Made by a program: the position numbers and the translations under genes. The notes beneath the pieces were generated by a model. The model saw only the letters and a list, made by a program, of their open reading frames with translations. It made no database searches and was not told where the DNA came from. Shown here piece by piece: positions 1 through 10,409 of a stretch of DNA of 64,000 nt (its first letter is position 1; each line of letters opens with the position of its first letter). This stretch comes from Carnobacterium gallinarum DSM 4847 (GTDB lineage: Bacteria > Bacillota > Bacilli > Lactobacillales > Carnobacteriaceae), in NCBI RefSeq assembly GCF_000744375.1, contig NZ_JQLU01000005.1, positions 1,984,001 to 2,048,000 of the forward strand, read 5' to 3'.

Positions 1-195
1 CATGAGCTAGAGCAATTTAAAGCAAATAGAGAGAACTGGCTAAATCAAGTGAAACAAAGTACAGAATTAAAAGCTCATTTTGATAAGTTGAATTTTAATC
101 AAAAACGGATGTTGCGTTCTTTTTCTAATTTGAATGTCCCAAGTATAAAAAACTTTAAAGATCTAAAAGAAGTACAAAAAAAGGTGAAACGTTAA
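1..195 (+). CDS. 3' end of an unidentified protein (64 residues visible)
   Basis: An open frame runs from the first base of the window to a TAA at 193-195. The visible residues are charged, basic and probably helical, ending in a Lys-rich tail (VKKVKR-like). The start and most of the gene lie outside the window. The short visible part contains no recognisable motif, so no function is offered. A hairpin terminator lies about 160 bp downstream, which fits the end of a transcription unit. Confidence 0.6.
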   Translation, partial: HELEQFKANRENWLNQVKQSTELKAHFDKLNFNQKRMLRSFSNLNVPSIKNFKDLKEVQKKVKR

Positions 196-353
196 TGAAA
201 TGAACTGTTTTTCGCTATCTTATTAAGAAAATAGCCGCATTTTGTTAATAAAAGGTTAAATTTTATAAAAAAACAGCGTATTGTTTCTTGTTTGTAACAG
301 AATGATTTCTAAATCGTTACAAAAGGCTTGGGAAAAAGACAAATTGAAATATA

Positions 354-400
354 AATAAGAGTTCTTTTATGGAAATCCATAAAAAACTCTTATTTTTTTA
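354..400. terminator. Bidirectional intrinsic terminator
   Basis: AATAAGAGTTcTTTTATGG pairs with CCATaAAAAACTCTTATT around a small loop, followed by seven T. It lies between the end of the upstream partial gene and the convergent deoxyribosyltransferase gene and can serve both strands. Confidence 0.8.
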
Positions 401-418
401 GTAAAGTTTTTAATTTCG

Positions 419-892
419 TTAGTACTTCCCGATAGCATCAATTAAAGCTGAACTTGTGGAATAAATTGCTCCATTTAATTTTACTAAACCTGCTGTATAA
501 AGATTTATATAGGCAAACTGTGATTCAGCAACTTCTTGCAACGCATCTAGTTTTTTATGATTGGTAGCGCCTTGTTGACGAGAGTCTGTATAAAGACCTA
601 AAACAGGAATTCCAGCTTGGTAAGCCACTCCAATTTCAGTAGCCACACCAACATCAATACTTGCTCCATCTAAAACAGCGACCATTAAGTTACTAGATAA
701 AAGAGCATCTGTATCATATTTAGCAATTGTTTTCGCATCTGCATAGGCATTTTTATCATTGATTTCCATCTGTTCTTGAGGAACATATACGTCGATTTTT
801 GGATAAGCTATACGTATCTTTTCTACCAATTGTTGATTATAGAGCAATTCCATTTCAGAAAATAGCGGACTAGCAAAATAAATTTTTGACAT
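419..892 (-). CDS. Nucleoside 2-deoxyribosyltransferase
   Basis: Cytosolic purine/pyrimidine salvage enzyme that moves the 2-deoxyribose of a deoxynucleoside to another free base. The 157-residue length matches the family. The N-terminal KIYFASPLFS strand and the catalytic stretch DGASIDVGVATEIG (nucleophile Glu about residue 86, Asp about residues 75 and 80) are those of lactobacillal NTD enzymes. It is monocistronic, with an AGGAGGAA-type ribosome site just upstream of the ATG. The flanking genes suggest no partner. Seen: motif and length. Known: family activity. Inferred: base preference is unknown. Confidence 0.88.
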   Translation of the reverse strand: MSKIYFASPLFSEMELLYNQQLVEKIRIAYPKIDVYVPQEQMEINDKNAYADAKTIAKYDTDALLSSNLMVAVLDGASIDVGVATEIGVAYQAGIPVLGLYTDSRQQGATNHKKLDALQEVAESQFAYINLYTAGLVKLNGAIYSTSSALIDAIGKY

Positions 893-1064
893 AATTTTTC
901 TTCCTCCTAATATCTTTTATTACACATCTAGTATACCTTTAAAACCTGATTGTAACAAAAAGTAATCTTTGTGAAATATAAAAGCGAATATTATTCGATA
1001 TAATATGGGAAGTATCAAAGTAGGAGTATGGTTCAACCATTAACGAAAGGTGTTGTCAAACTAA

Positions 1065-2180
1065 GTGAAATTACGAAAACTAGTTGTATATACAGTTCTT
1101 GCGTTTTTTAGTGTAAATTTAATAGCAAATGTTGGACACGCGGCGTCTCTTGATGAGATTAGCAAAGCGCAACAAGAAAAAAAAGCAAGTATAGTTGCAG
1201 TTGATAGCGAAATTAGTCAAACATTGGTTTCATTAAATGATAAAAACCAAGAAATAGAAAATCTAAATCAAAAAATTACTGAAAAACAAGCAAGTTTAAC
1301 AGATACCGCTGAGAAAATAAAAGCGAAGCAAGCAAATATTGACGAACGTATTACTCAAGCGAAGAAAAGACTGCAAACACTTCAAACATCTGAAGCGAAT
1401 AAAAGTATGATTTTAATGATTCTTCAATCAGAAAACGTAACGGACTTTTTAAGTCGTGCATATATGATTGCTACTTTACAGTCAGCTGATACTGAAAATT
1501 TACAATCAGCTAAAAAAGAGCAAGACGAGTTATCTAATTTAGAAGAAAAATTACGTGAAGATGCAACGACATTAGCTAGTCAAAAAGAACAAGTTTCAAA
1601 AGATACAACTGACTTAAATTCAAAAATGGCTAGTTTACAAAAAACAATGGACGAAAACAAAGGTGCGTTAGATGCATTAGATGCACAAAAAGCAACGGAA
1701 CAAACTCGTTTGAATGAAGAAGCTGCAAAGAAAAAACAAGCAGAAGAACTAGCAAAACAAGCAGAAGCCGCTAAAGTTTCGACAGTTGCAACTGCAGCAC
1801 CTGCTGCAAGTCCAACGGAAACTCCTAAGAACGATGTAGTAGCGCCTACACCTGCTCCAGCCAATCCAACAGATCAATCAGGTGCCGGTGGTGCTGGCAG
1901 ATCAATGATTGTTTCATCAACTGGGTATTCATATACTCAAGCTGGATTAGGTTTCTTTACTTCTAATGGAACTGATTTACGAGTAAACTCAATGGTTATC
2001 GCTGTTGATCCTCGAGTAATCCCAATCGGTACACGTGTAGAAATTCCTGGTTATGGTGTTGCAATTGCTGCTGATACTGGTGGGGCCATTAAAGGAAATA
2101 AAATTGATATTCATTTCCCTACAGTTGCTGAATGTTTAGCTTGGGGACGTCGAACGATTACAATTAAAATTTTAGACTAA
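1065..2180 (+). CDS. Secreted coiled-coil protein with C-terminal 3D (Asp-Asp-Asp) domain
   Basis: 371 residues: Sec signal peptide (about 1-26, ending at GHA-A), a long PcsB-like coiled coil rich in Lys, Glu and Gln (about 30-230), an Ala/Pro/Thr linker (about 235-280), then a 3D domain (about 285-371) with AVDPRVIPIGT, AADTGGAIKG and IDIHF. These hold the conserved aspartates of MltA-like peptidoglycan-active folds (YocH/YuiC group). It probably binds or cuts peptidoglycan at the cell surface. The start is GTG, chosen for the signal peptide that follows and a preceding AAAGGTG. The next gene is 33 bp downstream and is probably cotranscribed. Confidence 0.82.
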   Translation: MKLRKLVVYTVLAFFSVNLIANVGHAASLDEISKAQQEKKASIVAVDSEISQTLVSLNDKNQEIENLNQKITEKQASLTDTAEKIKAKQANIDERITQAKKRLQTLQTSEANKSMILMILQSENVTDFLSRAYMIATLQSADTENLQSAKKEQDELSNLEEKLREDATTLASQKEQVSKDTTDLNSKMASLQKTMDENKGALDALDAQKATEQTRLNEEAAKKKQAEELAKQAEAAKVSTVATAAPAASPTETPKNDVVAPTPAPANPTDQSGAGGAGRSMIVSSTGYSYTQAGLGFFTSNGTDLRVNSMVIAVDPRVIPIGTRVEIPGYGVAIAADTGGAIKGNKIDIHFPTVAECLAWGRRTITIKILD

Positions 2181-2213
2181 AAATAAGTTAGAAATAGAAA
2201 CGGGTGAAAGACA

Positions 2214-2462
2214 GTGACAGTTGATATTGATTTTTATCATGAAAAAGACGAGAATGCTTTTCTTGATAAATGGGAAGCAGAAAAAGGTGAAATTACAGAT
2301 ATTGATCAATTTTACCAAGAGATTGCTTTAGCAGCAAAAACTGCATATGAAGCTGGAACTGTAAATCTAGGTAAGAAATTTGTTTATCAAGATGTTGTAG
2401 TTGGTTATGTTGATTACAATACATTTAACGAATTGTTTCTATTTAGCACAAAAAAACAATAA
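2214..2462 (+). CDS. Small acidic hypothetical protein (82 aa)
   Basis: Short soluble protein beginning TVDIDFYHEKDE, with a GTG start behind a weak GGGTGAAAG site. It follows the 3D-domain wall protein by 33 bp and ends at a strong terminator, so the two form one transcription unit. It has no signal peptide or membrane segment, and alpha/beta character is likely. I do not recognise the family with certainty; co-transcription suggests a link to the wall protein or simple hitch-hiking. Confidence 0.7.
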   Translation: MTVDIDFYHEKDENAFLDKWEAEKGEITDIDQFYQEIALAAKTAYEAGTVNLGKKFVYQDVVVGYVDYNTFNELFLFSTKKQ

Positions 2463-2469
2463 ACTAAAA

Positions 2470-2507
2470 AAAGTGTTCATGAGTAAAATCATGAACACTT
2501 TTTTTGA
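2470..2507 (+). terminator. Intrinsic terminator
   Basis: AAAGTGTTCATGA pairs with TCATGAACACTTT around a GTAAAA loop, followed by a T run. It closes the 3D-protein operon. Confidence 0.88.
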
Positions 2508-2520
2508 TAGTAAAGAATTG

Positions 2521-3378
2521 AAAACGCCTATTGTTTAAAGAGAATACGACAACAATCTTACATTATGTAGAATGAAGCACAAATTGATTTTCGTTCAAAT
2601 TATGTGAGTAAAGCAAGAATTATTAAAAGAAAGGCAAATAAAAAGCTACCTGTAGAGAGCAGGTAGCAAAAAGGAGTTATTCACTACAGTTTGGAGGAGT
2701 GTAATGAAAATGAAAAAAATTAAAAAAGTTAGTTTAGCGTTTCGGATTACATTGGTTAGTAGTAAATGTAATCCTTACTACTCTTGTAGTATAACGAGAA
2801 TGTATGAAGAAAGTATGTTAAAAAAAGCAAAGAAGGTTGATTTTCTGATGAAAAAAATGCATCTTCTAGTAGATGAAGAACGAAATTGGTTTGCATTGAA
2901 CCTATAAAATCAGATTTTAGTGCCTTCAAAAGATCGGTAGTTTTTAACATAGTCACTAATTTGATTTTTTTAAATTATATACAAAGGAGCTTTTTGTGAA
3001 ATTTTTGAACTTGATCCATTTAATCAGTAATCTGACATTCAACTCTTCAAGTAGTTTCATTTTACTTTGCCTTCGTTAGTAGAATTATTTTGTAGTTCTC
3101 GCTATTTATTCTAGTAATAACGTTAATTTATTTTAAATAGAATATAAGCTCATTTGCATGAGAATAAGAAAATGATGCAGAAGTTACTTCTAGTAATTTA
3201 ATGTGTCTTTGAAATGAAAAAATTTAAAAATGGCTTATGTTGTAAGAGTTTTAAGGAGAAAATGGAAATCTAAATCCCACATCCCATCCAATAAGTAACT
3301 AAATAAATACAGATAAGATTTACAAGATATGATAAAATGAAAGCAGTAACAATTCTGGATTGAGAAAGGATATCAAAA
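2521..3378. other. Gene-poor stretch with a leader-like hairpin and doubtful micro-ORFs
   Basis: About 850 bp without a convincing gene. An 8-bp perfect hairpin (GCTACCTG at 2645, CAGGTAGC at 2660) lies just before AAAGGAG, and a good GGAGGAG site precedes the 67-codon ORF at 2704. A second AAAGGAG at 2983 precedes a 27-codon GTG ORF at 2996. The translations show no signal peptide or known motif. The hairpin, ribosome-site and ORF order resembles a regulated leader or a decayed gene, but neither is proven. The remainder to 3378 shows nothing recognisable. Confidence 0.4.
2704..2907 (+). CDS. Doubtful small ORF (67 aa)
   Basis: Basic peptide starting MKMKKIKKVSLAF, with two Cys in a CNPYYSC stretch. 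It has a well-placed GGAGGAG ribosome site and a hairpin 30 bp upstream. It lacks a clear hydrophobic core, a double-Gly leader or any partner gene. It could be a small secreted peptide, a leader ORF, or chance. It is kept only because of the ribosome site. Confidence 0.22.
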   Translation: MKMKKIKKVSLAFRITLVSSKCNPYYSCSITRMYEESMLKKAKKVDFLMKKMHLLVDEERNWFALNL

Positions 3379-4002
3379 ATGACGACTATTTTTATACATG
3401 GGCTTGGACAGGATGCATCCAGTTGGGATGAAACTATTTCTTTCATGAACATAAGTAAACGTGAGAATATCATTGCCCTGGATTTACTATCATTATTAAT
3501 GGGAAAGCCTGCAGTTTATGAAAATTTGTATCAGTCTTTGGAGGAGTATTGTGAAGCAATTTCAGAACCAATTAACTTCTGTGGGCTTTCTTTAGGAGCT
3601 ATTTTAGCATTGAACTACACAATCGACAATCCCCAAAAAGTGAATTCATTAGTTTTAATAGGTGGACAAGCCAAGATGCCCAAAGGATTATTGAAGGCAC
3701 AAAATGTTATTTTTCAATTTATACCAAAGTCTTTTTTTAAAAAAATGGGTTTTGAAAAGAAAGCTTTTCTAGGGTTAACTAGCTCAATGGTAGATTTGGA
3801 TTTTAGTCAGCAATTAGAAGAAATTAGTTGTAAGACAGTCATTATTTGTGGGGAAAAAGATCAAGCGAATAAAAATGCTGCAAATTTACTCGCCGCAAAA
3901 ATTTGCAATGCGGAATGTCAATTTGTTCCGCAAGCGGGGCATGAGTTAAATAAAGAAGCGCCTAAAGAGTTAGCTGAGATGCTTGATTCATTCTACATAT
4001 AA
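3379..4002 (+). CDS. Alpha/beta-hydrolase
   Basis: 207 residues with the complete hydrolase signature: oxyanion-side IFIHGLGQD (5-13), nucleophile elbow CGLSLGA with Ser about residue 71, acid region ICGEKDQ and catalytic His in AGHELNKEAP near the C-terminus. It lacks a large lid, so it belongs with compact carboxylesterase/lipase-like hydrolases; the substrate cannot be read from sequence. It is a single gene with a strong terminator immediately downstream that is shared with the convergent glycosidase. Confidence 0.82.
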   Translation: MTTIFIHGLGQDASSWDETISFMNISKRENIIALDLLSLLMGKPAVYENLYQSLEEYCEAISEPINFCGLSLGAILALNYTIDNPQKVNSLVLIGGQAKMPKGLLKAQNVIFQFIPKSFFKKMGFEKKAFLGLTSSMVDLDFSQQLEEISCKTVIICGEKDQANKNAANLLAAKICNAECQFVPQAGHELNKEAPKELAEMLDSFYI

Positions 4003-4008
4003 CCAAAT

Positions 4009-4046
4009 GAAAGAGGCATCACATTGATTTGTGATGCCTCTTTCGC
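4009..4046. terminator. Bidirectional intrinsic terminator
   Basis: GAAAGAGGCATCACA pairs perfectly with TGTGATGCCTCTTTC around TTGATT. It separates two convergent genes and works in both directions. Confidence 0.88.
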
Positions 4047-4050
4047 AGAA

Positions 4051-5508
<1,458 letters not shown>

Positions 5509-5577
5509 TCAATTCATTTATTTCCTTTAGTTTAAACTATGTGATGCATTACATGTCAAGCGAAAGTTCAAAATAAA

Positions 5578-5592
5578 TGGCAATCGTTTGAA
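5578..5592 (-). promoter_or_regulatory. Weak cre-like (CcpA) site
   Basis: On the minus strand TTCAAACGATTGCCA matches the pseudopalindromic catabolite responsive element around its central CG, with two mismatches. Its position upstream of a phospho-beta-glucosidase gene makes carbon catabolite control plausible. The rest of 5497-5871 shows no gene. Confidence 0.3.
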
Positions 5593-5871
5593 AAGAAGTT
5601 GATGAAGTCTTTGATTATAAAGGGTTACAAGTAGTGGTGATGTCTTCTTTTTTTGAAAAAAATTAATGCAATGTAGAAATTAAGCGGTAGTTATGAATCA
5701 AGTAAGAAACAGTTAATTTTTGTTTGCTATACTTTGGCAGTAGTATAAATTACTGAAATTTTTATGTTTTTACTAAACAAACAACTAGCAGATGCAGTGA
5801 AGTTTTATTCGCATGTAAAAGGAATTTGTTGACTGTTGAAAACACAAAATTTAACAAAGGGGAGAACAAGA

Positions 5872-6630
5872 ATGAAAGCAACAAAAATAATCGTAACACT
5901 GTCATTAGCAACAATCTTACTAGCAGCATGTGGCAAAGGAAACTCTACACCTGCGAGTAAAAGCCAAGAAAGTAGCACAGCAAAAGTTGTAACAGAATCG
6001 CCAAAAGCAGAAAATAGTTCACTTAGTATTAGTAGTGTGTTCAAAGGTGAAAATGGTCATTCTGTAAAAGGCAAAGCCACAATTGAAAAGGGAAAGTTAA
6101 TGTTGAGTGATTTTACAACAGATGATGGGCCTGATTTACGTGTCTATCTAAGTAAAGGAACAGATAGTAAAAAGGCTAAAGAAATTGCAAAAATTGATCT
6201 TAATAAAAAGGAGCAAACCTTTGATTTATCAGATATCAATCCTGAAGAGTATGATACTATTTTGATTTATTGTAATAAAGCACATGAACTATTTGGAAGT
6301 GCAACGTATGAAAAATTAGGAACAACGAATACCAGTACTTCATTAACAGGAAAATTTGCCGGATTAAATGAAAAAAATGTTCAAGGGCAAGTAACAATAG
6401 AAGGAAATAAAGTGATGCTTTCTAATTTCACAACAGATGATGGACCTGATTTGCATGTTTATTTAATAAAAGACGATCAGATTGACGGTGGGATAGAAGT
6501 AGGAAAACTTGAGTTAAATAAAGAAGACCAAACATTTACACTTCCTGATGGTATTGATTTAAAGGAATATAAAAAAGTAGCGATTTATTGTGAACAGGCT
6601 CATATTTTCTTTGGCGAAGCCGTACTATAA
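5872..6630 (+). CDS. Lipoprotein with two DM13 domains
   Basis: 252 residues from the ATG behind AAAGGGGAG; an upstream in-frame TTG has no ribosome site. Lipobox LLAACG, a Ser/Thr-rich linker, then two tandem DM13 domains (about 50-150 and 160-252). Each has FTTDDGPDLxVYL and ends in IYCxxAHxxFG with one conserved Cys. DM13 is a beta-sandwich thought to take part in redox or electron-transfer reactions outside the membrane. The stop overlaps the ATG of the DoxX gene (TAATG), so the two are translationally coupled. Domain call seen; redox role inferred from family and neighbours. Confidence 0.85.
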   Translation: MKATKIIVTLSLATILLAACGKGNSTPASKSQESSTAKVVTESPKAENSSLSISSVFKGENGHSVKGKATIEKGKLMLSDFTTDDGPDLRVYLSKGTDSKKAKEIAKIDLNKKEQTFDLSDINPEEYDTILIYCNKAHELFGSATYEKLGTTNTSTSLTGKFAGLNEKNVQGQVTIEGNKVMLSNFTTDDGPDLHVYLIKDDQIDGGIEVGKLELNKEDQTFTLPDGIDLKEYKKVAIYCEQAHIFFGEAVL

Positions 6631-7076
6631 TGGGAATAAATAAATTTACACTATATGTTATCACAATTGTCCGTATTATAGTGGGGCTTTCTTGGTTGCA
6701 ACAGGGGATGTTTAAATTCCAAGCACATTTCAATATTCAAGGTCTAGTGAATACAATTGCAAATGGAAGTGATTCACCAATGTGGTATCAAGAGTTCTTT
6801 GAGCATGTTGTTAGCAATAACATTGCTTTATTTAACTTATTGATTCCAGCAGGAGAAATTGCGGTTGGCTTAGGATTGATTTTTGGCGTCTTAATTAGGG
6901 GCGCAATCTTAGGGGCATGCCTGATGTTAATTAATTTTTGGTTATCGAATATGATTTATATTTATCCCTTCTTATTAGTTGGCAGTATCATTTTATTAAA
7001 TTGGTATCCTCAAACATTAAGCTATACATTATGGACGGCTTTAGACAAGTTAAACATACGTGAAAGAATGACTTAA
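6630..7076 (+). CDS. DoxX-family integral membrane protein
   Basis: 148 residues with about four transmembrane segments. The RIIVGLSWLQQGMFKF opening and an AGEIAVGLGLIFG helix are typical of DoxX / TQO small-subunit-like proteins. Such proteins are linked to thiol or quinone redox reactions in the membrane. The gene overlaps the DM13 lipoprotein gene by one base, so a membrane-anchored pair acting on the same substrate is likely. A stem (AAATAGTG/CACTATTT, 7099-7140) without a T run follows it, before the response regulator gene. Confidence 0.8.
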   Translation: MGINKFTLYVITIVRIIVGLSWLQQGMFKFQAHFNIQGLVNTIANGSDSPMWYQEFFEHVVSNNIALFNLLIPAGEIAVGLGLIFGVLIRGAILGACLMLINFWLSNMIYIYPFLLVGSIILLNWYPQTLSYTLWTALDKLNIRERMT

Positions 7077-7160
7077 AACAAGTAGGATAAATCTGGATAA
7101 ATAGTGTGAGCTGAGGAAGTTTCTTTAGTTTGCACTATTTATTAAAAAGGTAGTGAGGAA

Positions 7161-7850
7161 ATGAAACAAACGATCTTATTGGTTGACGATGAAAAAACAA
7201 TTATTGATATTTCTAAAAAGTATCTAGAAAAAGAAGGCTATAAAGTGTATCAAGCAATTAGCGCAAAAGAAGCCTTTGCAATTTTCAATACTGAAAATAT
7301 TGATTTAATCATAACGGATATTATGATGCCAGAAATTGATGGATATGAATTTATGATTGATATATTGGAAAAGAATGAACAAATTCCATTTATTTTTATC
7401 ACAGCTAAGAATGCCAATCAGGATAGGTTGTACTCATTAACGTTAGGTGCGGATGACTATATTACAAAGCCCTTTAATCCATTGGAGCTTGTTTTGAGAG
7501 TCAAAAATATTCTACGAAGAGTGTATGGTGAAGTAGATAATACGATTAAGATAAATAATCTTGAAATGGATTTAGACCGTCGAATTGCAAAAATTGGTAA
7601 TGACTCCTTAGATTTAACGACGAAAGAATTCATGTTGTTGTGGGTTTTAGCAAAAGATCCAGAGAGAGTTTTTTCAAAGTCAGAAATCTTGAATCTTGTT
7701 TGGAACAGTCACTATGAGAATGATCGAAATACAGTAAACGTTCATATTCATCGTTTGCGTGAGAAATTAAATCAAGTTGCTGATGCTGAAAATGCACCGA
7801 TGATTAAGACGGTGTGGGGAACAGGGTATAAAATTGAGGGAATAAAATGA
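7161..7850 (+). CDS. OmpR/PhoB-type response regulator
   Basis: 229 residues: receiver domain (about 1-115) with acidic pair DD at 9-10, phospho-acceptor Asp about residue 53 in ITDIMMPE, and Lys in ITKPFNP; winged-helix DNA-binding domain (about 130-229) ending in VWGTGYKIEG. It overlaps the histidine kinase gene by ATGA. Placement between the DM13-DoxX pair and a flavin reductase suggests it controls this redox block, which is inference. Confidence 0.92.
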   Translation: MKQTILLVDDEKTIIDISKKYLEKEGYKVYQAISAKEAFAIFNTENIDLIITDIMMPEIDGYEFMIDILEKNEQIPFIFITAKNANQDRLYSLTLGADDYITKPFNPLELVLRVKNILRRVYGEVDNTIKINNLEMDLDRRIAKIGNDSLDLTTKEFMLLWVLAKDPERVFSKSEILNLVWNSHYENDRNTVNVHIHRLREKLNQVADAENAPMIKTVWGTGYKIEGIK

Positions 7851-8878
7851 CGTTAAGAAAAACACTTTACTTTACTTATATTGGGATATTGTTGCTAGTA
7901 CTAATGATTACGATGTACTTTGTAGAAGCGATGATAGTCGATCAAAAGACAGCTAATATCGTTATATTAGCAGTATTAACAATCACACTGATTTTATCTT
8001 GTGTGAATTATCTTGTGATGAGTCCTATGTTGAAAGTCCTTTTAGTATTGCAACGTACGAGTCAAAAGAACGCAGCGGGTGAATTTATAACCATTCCTAA
8101 TAAAACGTTGATTAAGGAAATTGCTATGTTATTAAAGGATTATAATCAAATGGTGAACCAGCTGGAAAAACAAGTTACTCAAATAAAACAAGTAGAGAAA
8201 GAAAAAAGTGAAATGATTTGCAACCTTTCTCATGATATTAAAACGCCCGTATCTTCCCTTATTGCACTAGGACAAGCCTTATCTGATGATATATTGGAAG
8301 AGTCTGAAAAAATATATTATCTTCAAGCAGTTTTAGATAATTGTTACCGAATTTCTGATTTATCAGATGAGCTATTTCAAGTTGTAGAAAGCGATAAAAT
8401 TGCATTAGAAAGTAGAAAAGATGAGATTTGGTTAGATACGATTTTAATTAAAGTTTTAAATGCCTTCAAAGGAAAGATTGATTATTCTAAAAGAGAAATC
8501 AGTGTTGATGGAATGGATATGACAAAACCTATTTATTCAGATGAATCCTCTATTTACCGAATATTATATAACGTGATTGACAATAGTTTAAAATACTCTC
8601 AGTCAGGCACATCTATCAAAATTAAAATAATTGAACAACTGAACTATGTAGAAATTCGTATAAAAGATTATGGGCAAGGAATCTCCTTAAGGGAACAGGA
8701 AAATATTTTTAAGCGAACCTACCGTGTGGAGAAATCTAGAAACCTAGAAACTGGCGGACATGGATTAGGATTGTCGATTAATAAACAGTTACTTCAAAAT
8801 ATCGGTGGTTCTATTTCTGTATTTTCAGAGATTGAAATGGGCAGTACGTTTTATATTAAAATTCCTTATAGTTACTGA
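7847..8878 (+). CDS. Sensor histidine kinase
   Basis: 343 residues with two N-terminal membrane helices (about 8-28 and 37-58) separated by only a short external loop, so sensing is probably within or at the membrane. The H-box CNLSHDIKTP holds phospho-acceptor His about residue 129. The N-box NVIDNSLKYS, G1 DYGQGIS and G2 GGHGLGLS complete the ATPase domain. Start codon overlaps the response regulator stop. The lack of a large sensor domain resembles intramembrane-sensing kinases of envelope stress. Confidence 0.92.
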   Translation: MTLRKTLYFTYIGILLLVLMITMYFVEAMIVDQKTANIVILAVLTITLILSCVNYLVMSPMLKVLLVLQRTSQKNAAGEFITIPNKTLIKEIAMLLKDYNQMVNQLEKQVTQIKQVEKEKSEMICNLSHDIKTPVSSLIALGQALSDDILEESEKIYYLQAVLDNCYRISDLSDELFQVVESDKIALESRKDEIWLDTILIKVLNAFKGKIDYSKREISVDGMDMTKPIYSDESSIYRILYNVIDNSLKYSQSGTSIKIKIIEQLNYVEIRIKDYGQGISLREQENIFKRTYRVEKSRNLETGGHGLGLSINKQLLQNIGGSISVFSEIEMGSTFYIKIPYSY

Positions 8879-8959
8879 TGTATCGGCATAATCAAAATGA
8901 ATGAGTTCGTTGAAAATATCAAGAGGAAGAACATAAGTGAGGACGAGGTGAAGGATAAG

Positions 8960-10267
8960 ATGGAATATGATGTTGCGATAATTGGAAGTGGACAGGCGGC
9001 TTGGAATGCGGGAATAACCTTATCAAAAAGTGGTAAAAAAGTTTGTATGATTGAAAATGATTTATGGGGCGGAACTTGTCCGAATAGAGGATGTGATCCT
9101 AAGAAAATTTTTAGCAATGCAGCTTTTCAACACTATAAAACGAAAAAAATGGAAGGAGTAGGCGTCGGAAAAGTTGAAGAGATGTCTTGGCAGAAATTAA
9201 TGGCGTTTAAAAATAAACTGATATCTCCCTTGTCTCATGAATTAAAATCAAGTTTTGAACGTACAGGAATTGATACGAAAAATGGATTTGGTCATTTTAA
9301 AGAAGGAAGATTGTATGTAGATGAAACCGAGGTGCAGGCAGAAAAAATAATTTTAGCTTTAGGCCAAAAGCCTGTAATTCCCGAGATACATGGAAATGAA
9401 TGGATTCACGATAGTTATCATTTTTTCGAGATAGAGGAGCTTCCTAAAAAAATGCTAATCATTGGTGGTGGATATATAGCCTTTGAGCTGGCCTCCATCG
9501 CGAATCAAGCTGGAAGTGATGTAACTATTATTCATCGGAACAATCGACCATTAAGACAATTTCCACAAAAAATAGTGTCAAAATTAGTGGATGAAATGCA
9601 AAAGCAAGGAATTAAATTTGTATTTGATGCTAGTGTTGAAGAGGTTGAAATAAATGGGGAGACTCTAATTGCTCATACGACTAAAGGCATCATTAAATCA
9701 GATTATATCCTTTCTGCGATTGGGAGATCGGGTGATTTTGAAAAGATGCACTTAGATTTAGTCGGTGTGAAAACCGATTCTAATGGGGTCATCGTAAACG
9801 AATATTTGCAAACAGAAAATGAAAACATTTATGCTATCGGAGATTGTGTCAGTAAAAGTGTACCTAAACTAACGACTACGGCTATTTTGGAAGGGCATTA
9901 TGTGGGGCAATTATTTTTAGGGAAAACAGAGCAACCGATTAACTATCCCGTACTATCAACAGCAGTTTTTTCTTTCCCGAGAATGGCAAAGGTGACTACA
10001 AATTCAATCGTTCATTCTAAAAAATATGTTGATTTAGCTGAAAGCTCATTCACATTCAACTTACATTATGAAAAAGAAGTTCCTTCATTATTGGAATTTG
10101 ATAACAATAATCAACTGGTGAATGCAACGATTCTAAGTAATGAGGCAGATGTTCTTGTTAATGATTTAACTATTTTATTAACAAATCAAATAACAGGGGA
10201 CAAGCTAAGCGAGAGTATCTTAATTTTTCCAACGGTTCAAGATAGCTTAAAAGAAATTTTAGCTTGA
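8960..10267 (+). CDS. FAD-dependent pyridine nucleotide-disulfide oxidoreductase, atypical
   Basis: 435 residues from the ATG at 8960, which has GAGGTGAAGG upstream; the longer frame from 8897 has none. N-terminal FAD motif AIIGSGQAAWNA, redox pair C40-x4-C45 in GGTCPNRGC, NAD(P) motif IIGGGYIAFELA, second FAD motif YAIGDC, and a dimerisation domain. Glutathione-reductase-type enzymes carry a catalytic His in a C-terminal HPT; here the aligned stretch reads IFPT, so that His is missing. The dithiol probably works on another acceptor, such as quinone or an electrophile, in this redox gene block. Substrate unknown. Confidence 0.85.
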   Translation: MEYDVAIIGSGQAAWNAGITLSKSGKKVCMIENDLWGGTCPNRGCDPKKIFSNAAFQHYKTKKMEGVGVGKVEEMSWQKLMAFKNKLISPLSHELKSSFERTGIDTKNGFGHFKEGRLYVDETEVQAEKIILALGQKPVIPEIHGNEWIHDSYHFFEIEELPKKMLIIGGGYIAFELASIANQAGSDVTIIHRNNRPLRQFPQKIVSKLVDEMQKQGIKFVFDASVEEVEINGETLIAHTTKGIIKSDYILSAIGRSGDFEKMHLDLVGVKTDSNGVIVNEYLQTENENIYAIGDCVSKSVPKLTTTAILEGHYVGQLFLGKTEQPINYPVLSTAVFSFPRMAKVTTNSIVHSKKYVDLAESSFTFNLHYEKEVPSLLEFDNNNQLVNATILSNEADVLVNDLTILLTNQITGDKLSESILIFPTVQDSLKEILA

Positions 10268-10409
10268 AATAGTTGTAAAATGGGTTTCTATTTCTTGAGT
10301 AGGAGCCTTTTTTATTTATAAAAAAGAACGTTTGTGCGTATACTTCTTTACAAATTGCCAGAAAAGCTATACAATAAAGCCAATTTGAGAGGTATAGGAG
10401 GAAACAGCT

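Noticed and set aside
1580-1864. 94-codon minus-strand ORF rich in Ala, Ser and Phe
   Set aside because: Lies wholly inside the coiled-coil wall protein gene on the other strand; composition is the mirror of Lys/Glu codons and no ribosome site is present.
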